Assembly: GCF_025717535.1 (NCBI RefSeq)
Contig: NZ_JAJIRO010000002.1
Coordinates: forward strand, 558,001 to 622,000
Length of the DNA: 64,000 nt
Reading direction: 5' to 3'
Origin: Paucibacter sp. Y2R2-4
GTDB taxonomy: Bacteria; Pseudomonadota; Gammaproteobacteria; Burkholderiales; Burkholderiaceae_C
A program made the translations under genes and the position numbers. This document shows positions 1-6,686 of the stretch, one piece after another. The notes under the pieces were generated by a model, which was not told the origin of the DNA, searched no databases, and saw only the letters and a program-made list of their open reading frames with translations. Numbering within the stretch: position 1 is the stretch's first letter; every line of letters begins with the position of its first letter.

Positions 1-62
1 AAAATCTAAAGGAGCCAGGCACTCAAGCGCATGCGAGGCCGGCTCCAGGGAATCAACAGGGC

Positions 63-497
63 TTACTCGGCCCGCACCCAGACCTGGGTGCGATAGAAGA
101 AACCGATATAGCCACGCATCTCCAGCTTCTTGCCGCCGTCGACGGCTTTCAAGCGGGTCTTGTAGGACTTGCCATTGTTGGGGTCAAGAATTTCGCCCCC
201 CTCCCAATGCGACTTGTCGTCCGCGCTTTGCTTGACGCCGCGAATGATCTGCATGCCGGTGACCGGCTTGTCCTTGCGGTCATCGGTGCATTTGTCGCAC
301 TTGGCGTCTTGCTTGGCGGGATCAAACACCTTCTCGATCGTGCCGGTCAGCACGCCACCGTTTTCGGTGATGCGGACCAGCGACTTCTCGGTCTTTCCAT
401 CGTCATCAATGGTCTTCCACAGACCCACCGGACTGGCTTGAGCCATGGCAATAGTGCTTACGAGGCTCAGAACAGCAGCGGCAACAAAAGATCTCAT
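63..497 (-). CDS. Secreted DUF2147 family protein
   Basis: A small exported protein of 144 residues. The first ~20 residues (MRSFVAAAVLSL..AMAQA) form a Sec signal peptide with an AQA cleavage site. The mature part opens with SPVGLWKTIDDDGK and continues with a CDKCTDD pair of cysteines and GYIGFFYRTQVW near the end; this layout is that of the DUF2147 family, small periplasmic beta-rich proteins of unknown function. The start at 497 is chosen because it begins the signal peptide and has TTGGAG eight to nine bases upstream; the longer reading would bury the signal peptide. It lies 119 bp downstream of the acyl-CoA dehydrogenase gene on the same strand and may have its own promoter. Confidence 0.85.
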   Translation of the reverse strand: MRSFVAAAVLSLVSTIAMAQASPVGLWKTIDDDGKTEKSLVRITENGGVLTGTIEKVFDPAKQDAKCDKCTDDRKDKPVTGMQIIRGVKQSADDKSHWEGGEILDPNNGKSYKTRLKAVDGGKKLEMRGYIGFFYRTQVWVRAE

Positions 498-616
498 GGT
501 GTCTCCAATTAGAAGTTTGAGTGGGCCGTTTGGAAATGGCCCTTGTTGTACAGGATCTAGGGCTAACTCTTGATGAACTCTGACAGAAGGCAAAAAGAAG
601 GGGGCCGCAGCGGGCT

Positions 617-2407
617 TTAGAACAGCTCCTCTTCCATTTCCATCAGCGGCGCCAGACCGGCGCGCGCGGTACGGATCAGGGTAGCGGTCTCGGGCAGCAG
701 CTTCGCAAAATAGAAGCGCGCTGTCGAGAGCTTGGCGATGTAGAACTTGTCGCCGCTGTCCTTCTTGGCCAGCGCCACCTTGGCCATGCGGGCCCAGAAG
801 TAGGCAAAGGTCAGGTGACCGACAACGCGCAGATAGTCCACAGCGGCGGCGCCCACTTCGTCGGGGTTGCCGAAGGCCTTCATGCCCAGCTCGGTGGTCA
901 GCTTGGTGACCTTGTCGCCAATGTCAGCCAGCGGGTTGATGAACTCCTGCATCGCCTCATTGGTGCCCTCTTCTTCAACGAAGGCAGCAATCTTGGCGCC
1001 GAATTTCTTCAGCTTGGCACCGTTGTCACCCAAGATCTTGCGGCCCAAAAGGTCCAACGACTGGATGGTGTTGGTGCCTTCATAGATCATATTGATGCGG
1101 GCATCGCGCACGAATTGCTCCATGCCCCACTCGTGGATGAAGCCGTGGCCGCCAAACACCTGCATGCAGTGCGAGGTGGAGATCCAGCCGTTGTCGGTGA
1201 TGAAGGCCTTGATGATGGGCGTCAGCAGCGAGACTTCGGCTTCAGCTTCCTTGCGCTCGTCTTCATCGTCCGAAGCCAAGGCCTTGTCCAAGGTCATCGC
1301 CACATAGGTCGACAGGGCGCGGCCGCCTTCGGCGTAAGCACGCGCGGTCAGCAGCATCTTGCGCACATCGGGGTGCACGATGATGGAGTCGGCCGGCTTC
1401 TCGGGCGACTTCGGTCCGCTCAGGGCGCGCATCTGGATGCGGTCTTTGGCGTAGGCAGCGGCGTTCTGATAAGCCACTTCGGTCAGGCCGAGCGACTGGT
1501 TGCCGACGCCCAGGCGGGCGGCGTTCATCATCACGAACATCGCGGCCAGGCCCTTGTTGGGCTGACCGACCATGGTGCCAACGGCGTCTTCCAGAACCAT
1601 CTGGCAAGTCGAGTTGGCGTGGATGCCCATCTTGTGCTCCAGGCCAGCACAGAAGATGCCGTTGCGCTCACCGATGCTGCCATCGGCATTCACCAGGAAC
1701 TTGGGCACGATGAAGAGCGAGATGCCCTTGGAGCCTTCAGGCGCATCCGGCAGCCGGGCCAGCACCAGGTGGACGATGTTCTCGACCATGTCGTGTTCGC
1801 CGGCCGAAATGAAAATCTTGGCGCCGGTGATCTTGTAAGTGCCGTCCGCTTGCGGCACGGCCTTGCTGCGCAGCAGGCCCAGGTCGGTGCCGCAGTGCGG
1901 TTCGGTCAGGCACATGGTGCCGGTCCACTCGCCGCTGGTCAGTTTGGGCAGATAGGTCGCTTTTTGCTCGGGCGTGCCGTGGGCGTGCAGACACTCGTAA
2001 GCGCCGTGGCTCAGGCCGGGATACATGGTCCAGGCCTGGTTGGCCGAGTTCATCATCTCGTAGAAAGACTGGTTCACCACCAGCGGCAGGCCTTGGCCGC
2101 CGTACTCGGGGTCGCAACCCAGCGCCGGCCAGCCGCCTTCTACATACTTGGCATAGGCTTCCTTGAAGCCCTTGGGCGGCGTCACCTCGTGGGTGGTCTT
2201 GTCCAGCTTGCAACCTTCAGCGTCACCGCTCAGGTTCAAGGGCGCCAGCACCTCGGCCGCAAACTTGCCGCCCTCTTCCAACACCGCATTGATGGTGTCG
2301 GCATCGATGTCGGCATGCGCCGGCAACATTTTGAGTTCGTCGACCACATTGAGCACTTCGTGCATCACAAATTGCATGTCGCGCAGTGGTGGGTTGTAGA
2401 TCGGCAT
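617..2407 (-). CDS. Acyl-CoA dehydrogenase with C-terminal extension (FadE/DmdC-like)
   Basis: A 596-residue flavoprotein that oxidises acyl-CoA thioesters to enoyl-CoA, giving electrons to ETF. It has the N-terminal helical domain, the central beta domain with MCLTEPHCGTDLG (flavin contact) around residues 165-180, the C-terminal helical domain with FGGHGFIHEWGMEQFVRDARI and the segment MIYEGTNTIQ, whose Glu is the usual catalytic base, then an extra ~130-residue C-terminal domain. That extension and the length fit the large subfamily containing DmdC-type enzymes rather than ~380-residue short-chain enzymes; the substrate cannot be told. The ATG at 2407 has GGAG six bases upstream. It follows a TetR gene by 28 bp, so the two are likely co-transcribed and this is probably the regulator's target. 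Confidence 0.93.
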   Translation of the reverse strand: MPIYNPPLRDMQFVMHEVLNVVDELKMLPAHADIDADTINAVLEEGGKFAAEVLAPLNLSGDAEGCKLDKTTHEVTPPKGFKEAYAKYVEGGWPALGCDPEYGGQGLPLVVNQSFYEMMNSANQAWTMYPGLSHGAYECLHAHGTPEQKATYLPKLTSGEWTGTMCLTEPHCGTDLGLLRSKAVPQADGTYKITGAKIFISAGEHDMVENIVHLVLARLPDAPEGSKGISLFIVPKFLVNADGSIGERNGIFCAGLEHKMGIHANSTCQMVLEDAVGTMVGQPNKGLAAMFVMMNAARLGVGNQSLGLTEVAYQNAAAYAKDRIQMRALSGPKSPEKPADSIIVHPDVRKMLLTARAYAEGGRALSTYVAMTLDKALASDDEDERKEAEAEVSLLTPIIKAFITDNGWISTSHCMQVFGGHGFIHEWGMEQFVRDARINMIYEGTNTIQSLDLLGRKILGDNGAKLKKFGAKIAAFVEEEGTNEAMQEFINPLADIGDKVTKLTTELGMKAFGNPDEVGAAAVDYLRVVGHLTFAYFWARMAKVALAKKDSGDKFYIAKLSTARFYFAKLLPETATLIRTARAGLAPLMEMEEELF

Positions 2408-2435
2408 GTCTTGCTCCAGGTTGAACTTGGGGAAA

Positions 2436-3179
2436 TCAGGACCGCTTCTTGGCGGCGGCCCCTGGTTTTGGTTTTGGGGTGGCGCGGGCGGCCTCGACGC
2501 CCAGGCCCTCCGCGGTGGCGTAGTACTGAATCGTGCGCTCGAAGCCCAGGCTGGCGCGGGACACGGCGCCGGGGTTGCGCATAAAGCGTGCGTCGTGGTG
2601 CAGGGAAAGAATCAGGCCGTGCAACTCGAACAGAATCTGCTGCACATCAGCATCGGCGTGCAGATGCCCGGCCTCTTGCGCCAACACAATGGCCTTGTGC
2701 AGAGCAGCGTGCCAGGCCTTGACCATGGCCACCAAGGCGTCACGCACCGGGCCGGGCCGGTCGTCAAACTCCACCGCGCCACTGATATAGATGCAGCCCG
2801 AGTCGATTTCGACCGACACGCGCCGCACCCAGCGCTCGAACAGCGCCCGCAGGCGCGGCAGACCGCGCTCTTCACGGATGGCGGTGAAGAACACTTCTTC
2901 CTCGAACTTGGCGTGGTATTCCATCACCACGGCAATTTGCAATTCTTCGCGTGAGCCGAAATGAGCAAACACGCCGGACTTGCTCATCTTGGTCACATCG
3001 GCCAGCGCGCCGATGGACAGACCTTCCAAGCCCATGTGCGAAGCCAGGCCCAAGGCCGCCTCAAGAATGATGGCCCGGGTGTGCTGGCCTTTTTGCAGCG
3101 AACGCACCACGCGCGCAGGCTTGACCACCGGCTCTGAGGCCTGGCTAGCTTGGGCGTTTGAAGGTACGGTCACAGACAC
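2436..3179 (-). CDS. TetR/AcrR family transcriptional regulator
   Basis: A 247-residue repressor-type protein. After a ~30-residue low-complexity leader, residues ~32-80 carry the TetR helix-turn-helix (ILEAALGLASHMGLEGLSIG..KSGVFAHFGSREEL). The rest is the helical ligand-binding and dimer domain. The GTG start at 3179 has AGGA about six bases upstream. A perfect 12-bp palindrome lies 41 bp upstream of the start, so autoregulation is likely. As it is coupled to an acyl-CoA dehydrogenase, an acyl-CoA or fatty acid ligand is a reasonable inference; neither the ligand nor the regulon is visible. Confidence 0.92.
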   Translation of the reverse strand: MSVTVPSNAQASQASEPVVKPARVVRSLQKGQHTRAIILEAALGLASHMGLEGLSIGALADVTKMSKSGVFAHFGSREELQIAVVMEYHAKFEEEVFFTAIREERGLPRLRALFERWVRRVSVEIDSGCIYISGAVEFDDRPGPVRDALVAMVKAWHAALHKAIVLAQEAGHLHADADVQQILFELHGLILSLHHDARFMRNPGAVSRASLGFERTIQYYATAEGLGVEAARATPKPKPGAAAKKRS

Positions 3180-3219
3180 AGGTGGTTCCTAGGCTTGAGC
3201 AGAAGCGCAATAATAAAAC

Positions 3220-3231
3220 GAACGATCGTTC
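3220..3231. promoter_or_regulatory. Candidate TetR operator (perfect palindrome)
   Basis: GAACGATCGTTC is a perfect 12-bp inverted repeat in an AT-richer stretch upstream of the TetR gene start. AACGATCGTT-type palindromes are common operators of TetR family regulators. Location and symmetry suggest the regulator represses its own operon with the acyl-CoA dehydrogenase. Confidence 0.6.
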
Positions 3232-3466
3232 TATTTTGCAGAAAGCTAGGGGACCTTGTCCAAATATTTGGCGTGATTTTTAGGCGGAAAGCACTAAAAA
3301 CCGAATGCCGACCTCGCTCAGACGAACAAGGAACTCGCCAGTCTGCGAGCTGCTGATGACAGCTTGTTGAAGCTCGGCTTCGTGTTGCTGAAGCGGCTCG
3401 CAGCCGTGGCCCAGGCTTGAGTCAGTACGCACTATTGCAGTACGCTGCGGCTTGGAGGTCAACACC

Positions 3467-4024
3467 GTGGATGTGCTTCAACTGGATGTTTCTGGTCGAC
3501 CGCAAGCGTGGATCACGACCCGAGAGGCGGCCGTCATTTACGCCAATGACGGCATCGCCTGGACGCTGGGCGACCCTTGCCATGTCTTGCGCGGCGGGTT
3601 TCAGCGCATCAGCGGCCTGCAATCGCGCATCGAGGTCCACCCCATCATTGCCGTTCGCGGCGCCGTGCCCAGCCGGGCTTGGCGGCATGCGCCGGCCTTG
3701 TCTAACGCCAAGTTGTTCGCCCGCGACCGGTATGTCTGCGCCTACTGCGGCCACCATTTCAAGCCCGACGATCTGACCTGCGAACATATTCAACCCAGTT
3801 CTCGCGGCGGCGCCGACAGCTGGATGAACTGCATCACCGCCTGCCGAGGCTGCAATGGCCGCAAGGGCAACCGCTTGCCCGAAGAGGCGCATATGAGCTT
3901 GCTTTACCTCCCCTATGTGCCCAATCTCCATGAAGACATGATTCTTCGCGGCCGCCGCATCCTGAGCGACCAAATGGAGTTTTTGCTGGCCAGCGTGCCG
4001 CGCTCCAGCCGTTTGCACGCCTGA
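3467..4024 (+). CDS. HNH endonuclease family protein
   Basis: A 185-residue protein with a C-terminal HNH nuclease fold. The metal and catalytic elements are visible: CAYCGHHF (zinc CxxC), LTCEHIQPSSRGG (the HNH histidine region), then WMNCITACRGCNGRKGNR (Asn and second CxxC). The N-terminal ~75 residues are not recognised. This is a stand-alone HNH protein common in Burkholderiales, without methylase or phage genes nearby, so restriction or homing is not indicated. GTG at 3467 is preferred because GGAGG lies eight bases upstream; a TTG at 3452 sits next to that ribosome site and is less likely. Confidence 0.85.
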   Translation: MDVLQLDVSGRPQAWITTREAAVIYANDGIAWTLGDPCHVLRGGFQRISGLQSRIEVHPIIAVRGAVPSRAWRHAPALSNAKLFARDRYVCAYCGHHFKPDDLTCEHIQPSSRGGADSWMNCITACRGCNGRKGNRLPEEAHMSLLYLPYVPNLHEDMILRGRRILSDQMEFLLASVPRSSRLHA

Positions 4025-4175
4025 GACTGAAGGCCGCTCGGTGGCCACAAGTACCGCCAAGTGCGCCTTTGCGCAGCAAAAAACAAGCCTTTGAGCCCAA
4101 CAAACGGCCGATCGTCAACGGCGGCACAATCGGTCCCGTTAGTTGGCTTACCAAAGCCTGAACCCGGAGATCCCT

Positions 4176-4664
4176 ATGAAGATGAATAAGTTCGCACTGG
4201 CGGCCAGCGTTTTGGCCGTCGCCATGCTGAGCGCTTGCTCGACGTCCAACCCCGATGTCATCCAACGCAATGAAGCGCAGCGCATGTCGCAGGTGCAAGA
4301 CGCCACCCTGCTGTCGGTTCGCGCCGTGACGGTCGATGGTTCCCAAAGCGGTGTTGGCGCAGTCGCCGGCGGCGTGGTCGGTGCGGTGGCGGGCTCCAAT
4401 GTCGGCGGCCGGACTGAAGGGCAGATCGCCGGCGTCTTGGTCGGTTTAGCCGGCGCAGCGGTGGGCAATGCGATTGAGCGCAATGTCACCAAGGAAGAAG
4501 CGGTCGAAATGCTGGTGCAACTGCGCAATGGCGAGCGTCGCGCCATCGTGCAAGCCAAGGGCAGCGAAGTGCTGACTCCGGGCGAAGCCGTCATCCTCGT
4601 CACTACCGGCGGCAAGACACGCGTGATGCGTGCACCGCCCGTTAGCTCCGTCAACAAGAGCTAA
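4176..4664 (+). CDS. Glycine-zipper outer membrane lipoprotein (SlyB-like)
   Basis: A 162-residue lipoprotein. The signal peptide ends in a lipobox (MLSAC, lipidated Cys around residue 20). Residues ~60-95 form a glycine-zipper hairpin (GVGAVAGGVVGAVAGSNVGG, then GVLVGLAGAAVGNA), the hallmark of the SlyB/Pal-like 2TM family, followed by a small C-terminal domain ending in KTRVMRAPP. Such proteins sit in the outer membrane and support envelope integrity. ATG at 4176 has GGAGA five bases upstream and starts the signal peptide exactly; the upstream in-frame TTG would add a non-signal leader. Single-gene unit followed by a set of hairpins. Confidence 0.88.
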   Translation: MKMNKFALAASVLAVAMLSACSTSNPDVIQRNEAQRMSQVQDATLLSVRAVTVDGSQSGVGAVAGGVVGAVAGSNVGGRTEGQIAGVLVGLAGAAVGNAIERNVTKEEAVEMLVQLRNGERRAIVQAKGSEVLTPGEAVILVTTGGKTRVMRAPPVSSVNKS

Positions 4665-4670
4665 GCGAGT

Positions 4671-4810
4671 ACCGGCGCGCGACCAAATAGGCGAGCGGCA
4701 ATAAGCCAAGTCGCGGCGCGCCGGTCTTGATTTCAGGCCCCAGTCTTGGGGCCTCGGCGCCTCAGCGCCACTCCTGGTGAGGCCAACTCCGCTTTGCCGC
4801 CCCGGCAAAG
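4671..4810. other. Cluster of inverted repeats between lipoprotein gene and chemosensory operon
   Basis: Several perfect inverted repeats follow each other: ACCGGCGCGC (4671-4680) with GCGCGCCGGT (4716-4725); AGGCCCC (4735-4741) with GGGGCCT (4748-4754); GGCGC (4756-4760) with GCGCC (4765-4769); and CTTTGCC (4792-4798) with GGCAAAG (4804-4810). None is followed by a long T run. The first two could end transcription of the lipoprotein gene; the rest have no assigned role. The gap 4665-5057 holds these, a CRP-like site and a leader hairpin, but no supported gene. Confidence 0.5.
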
Positions 4811-4882
4811 AACTGCCCAAGCTGCCCCTCGCGGCGGCAGCCGATTGAGCTCGGCCCTTGCATGGCCCTAGCGCGGCACTCT

Positions 4883-4898
4883 TGTGATATCTGTCACA
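4883..4898. promoter_or_regulatory. CRP/Vfr-type binding site upstream of chemosensory operon
   Basis: TGTGATATCTGTCACA matches the TGTGA-N6-TCACA core of CRP family sites exactly. It is centred about 167 bp before the first ATG of the operon. A -10-like TAAATT at 4938-4943 would put the site near position -60, close to the class I activator spacing. This is a sequence match only; the regulator gene is not in the window. Confidence 0.6.
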
Positions 4899-4958
4899 TC
4901 GCACAAGAAAGTTCCCCCATTCCTCGCGCTAGCTTGATAAATTAGTCGCTTATCTCTG

Positions 4959-4985
4959 TTTCCTTATGCGTTCAGCATGAGGAAA
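4959..4985 (+). promoter_or_regulatory. Leader hairpin of chemosensory operon
   Basis: TTTCCTTATGC (4959-4969) pairs with GCATGAGGAAA (4975-4985) around a 5-base loop, with a single G-U-type mismatch in 11 positions. It lies 72 bp before the first start codon, in the likely 5' leader. It could protect the long mRNA or serve as a regulatory element; no function can be read from sequence. Confidence 0.4.
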
Positions 4986-5057
4986 TTAGCGCTCACGCAT
5001 CGTTGAAGTCGTCTCTTGTAGTTCAGGCCCGCTCGGCTGAACTCAGAAAGGCTGTGA

Positions 5058-5819
5058 ATGAGTCGTCGATCGGGGGGTGACTTGGGCAAAAATCAAAGAA
5101 CGATTCGCCTGGGGCCGTTGAAGCTGCGCTCGGAGCTGGTGCTGCTACTGCTTTGCGCACTCGCCATCGCTTTGATTTGGCTGCATCAATGGTTGGGCCT
5201 GATTGCCTGCGCCCTCAGTGCCGCCACCCTCTCGCAGCTGCAAGAGCAGCCCAGCGTCCCCAAGGACTGCGCTGGCATGGCCCAGCCCCACTGGGGCACT
5301 CCTGCAGACGCTGTTTCAAGCGAACCATCCCCCCCAGCTCCTGACAGCGGCGCCGCTTTGATGGTGGGCACCGTCGTGCCCGTCTGGAGTCGTCAGCTGG
5401 CGGCCATCCAAAGCAGCGTGCAATCCGGCACTGTGGAACTGCTGGGCAGCTTCTCCAGCGTGATGGGCCTGCAAGACCAGCTGAGCACACAGATCCAGGC
5501 TTTGTCTGCGCAAAACCAAAGCCCCGAGGCCGAGCAGCAATTGAGTCAGCTGACGCAAATCGGCGCCGAGATCCAAACCCAGTGCGAGAACGCGCTGCAC
5601 GGGCTTCAATTCGGTGACCGGGTTTCGCAAATGGTGGAAGTCCTTCACCACGACTCCGAGCGCTTCATCCACCAGTTACCCCAAATGACGCAGGCCAAGC
5701 CCGCCGATGCCCAAGCCTGGTTGGCAGCGCTTGAAGCGACCTATACCACCGATGAACAACGCCTGTTCCACCATGGCCAGGCTCCCGAAGCCCAGCAAAG
5801 CAAGGTTGAGTATTTCTAG
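5058..5819 (+). CDS. Membrane-anchored chemotaxis accessory protein with CheZ-like DxxxQ motif
   Basis: A 253-residue protein, not assigned to a named family. Residues ~24-56 are one long or two short hydrophobic segments (LVLLLLCALAIALIWL..LGLIACALSAA). A proline-rich linker follows (~75-95), then helices to ~215. Within these, LQFGDRVSQMVEVL places Asp187 and Gln191 in the DxxxQ spacing of the CheZ catalytic helix (FQDLTGQ in CheZ). The tail is flexible and ends QSKVEYF, recalling the CheY-binding C-terminal peptide of CheZ. It opens the operon, with cheY next (47 bp), and no ordinary cheZ is seen here. I infer a membrane-tethered CheY phosphatase or CheY-binding adaptor; a degenerate receptor is the alternative. 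ATG has AAAGG upstream. Confidence 0.7.
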   Translation: MSRRSGGDLGKNQRTIRLGPLKLRSELVLLLLCALAIALIWLHQWLGLIACALSAATLSQLQEQPSVPKDCAGMAQPHWGTPADAVSSEPSPPAPDSGAALMVGTVVPVWSRQLAAIQSSVQSGTVELLGSFSSVMGLQDQLSTQIQALSAQNQSPEAEQQLSQLTQIGAEIQTQCENALHGLQFGDRVSQMVEVLHHDSERFIHQLPQMTQAKPADAQAWLAALEATYTTDEQRLFHHGQAPEAQQSKVEYF

Positions 5820-5866
5820 TTTCTTCTTTCTTTAAACCGGTCCCCCCAGTCCACAAAGAGGCACTC

Positions 5867-6232
5867 ATGAGCAAGACAATTCTGGTCGTTGATGATTCCG
5901 GCAGCTTTCGTACCGTCGTCAAGTTGGCTTTGCAAAAGGCGGGCTATAGCGTCGTCGAGGCGGTCGATGGGCAAGACGCCATTGGCAAGCTGGATGGGGC
6001 CAAGATCAATCTGATCGTCTGCGACGTCAATATGCCGAATATGGACGGCCTGACCTTCCTGAAGCATGTGAAGACCCTGGCAGCCTACAAGTTCACGCCG
6101 GTCATCATGCTGACCACCGAGTCTCAAGAATCCAAAAAAGCCGAGGGGCGCGCAGCCGGTGCCAAGGCCTGGATCACCAAGCCCTTTCAGCCCTCGCAAT
6201 TGGTGGACGCAGTCAACCGCCTTTGCGTTTGA
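5867..6232 (+). CDS. cheY: CheY-type response regulator
   Basis: A 121-residue single receiver domain. Visible are the acidic pair (VVDDSG), the phosphoacceptor Asp in IVCDVNMPNMDG (about residue 53), Thr in MLTTES and the Lys in WITKPF. There is no output domain, so it works as a diffusible phospho-signal for a motor or another machine. GAGG precedes the ATG. It is the second gene of the operon that also encodes CheA, its likely kinase. Which output it drives, flagellar motor or type IV pili, is not visible here. Confidence 0.92.
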   Translation: MSKTILVVDDSGSFRTVVKLALQKAGYSVVEAVDGQDAIGKLDGAKINLIVCDVNMPNMDGLTFLKHVKTLAAYKFTPVIMLTTESQESKKAEGRAAGAKAWITKPFQPSQLVDAVNRLCV

Positions 6233-6296
6233 GCCCGTCCATCTCATAAAACAGATCGCGGTTTGATTGGGGCCCCTAGGTCCCGGGGAGCAAGCC

Positions 6297-6686
6297 ATGC
6301 CGGAAGCTGAAGAAGTTGACGAATCCGTCGCTCGCGAGGCCAGTGCCGCGCCCGCAAGTTTGGCCTTAGGCCCTGAATTGACGATTGCTCAAGCCGCTGA
6401 GCAACATCAACGGCTGCTCGAAGCTGTGCAAGGGCTCGAATCGAGCGTCTTGCGCTTGGACCTGAGTAACGTCAGCGACTTTGACAGTGCGGCCATCCAA
6501 CTGCTGCTGGCCACCCAACGCAGCTTGCAAGACAAGGCGGCCGAGTTGCAATTACATCAACCCAGTGCTGTCGTCTTGGCTGCCTTGCGCTGCTATGGGC
6601 TGGACGCCTCGCTGAAGCCCTTGCCGCTCTCGCCTTCGCCCGCCGAGCTAGAAACCCAGCCGCAGGAAGAACAGCCATGTCTATGA
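6297..6686 (+). CDS. STAS domain protein of chemosensory operon
   Basis: A 129-residue protein with a STAS (anti-sigma-factor-antagonist-like) domain at about residues 20-110. VLRLDLSNVSDFDSAAIQLLLATQRS corresponds to the strand and the Asp-Ser loop where such proteins can be phosphorylated. STAS proteins between cheY and cheA occur in class F7-like chemosensory operons, where their role is not settled. ATG at 6297 has GGGGAG six bases upstream. The 3' end overlaps the cheA start by 10 bp, implying translational coupling. Confidence 0.85.
   Translation: MPEAEEVDESVAREASAAPASLALGPELTIAQAAEQHQRLLEAVQGLESSVLRLDLSNVSDFDSAAIQLLLATQRSLQDKAAELQLHQPSAVVLAALRCYGLDASLKPLPLSPSPAELETQPQEEQPCL

Noticed and set aside
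815-2584. 589-residue open frame antisense to the acyl-CoA dehydrogenase
   Set aside because: Composition is His/Gly/Val rich shadow coding of a GC-rich gene, with no recognisable domain; the opposite strand has a clear enzyme.
3280-3465. Short open frame in the TetR-HNH gap
   Set aside because: 61 residues, no ribosome site or homology visible; the gap 3232-3466 is treated as non-coding.
3467-4024. HNH gene as part of a restriction or defence island
   Set aside because: No methylase, helicase, toxin or recombinase gene lies nearby; neighbours are ordinary housekeeping genes.
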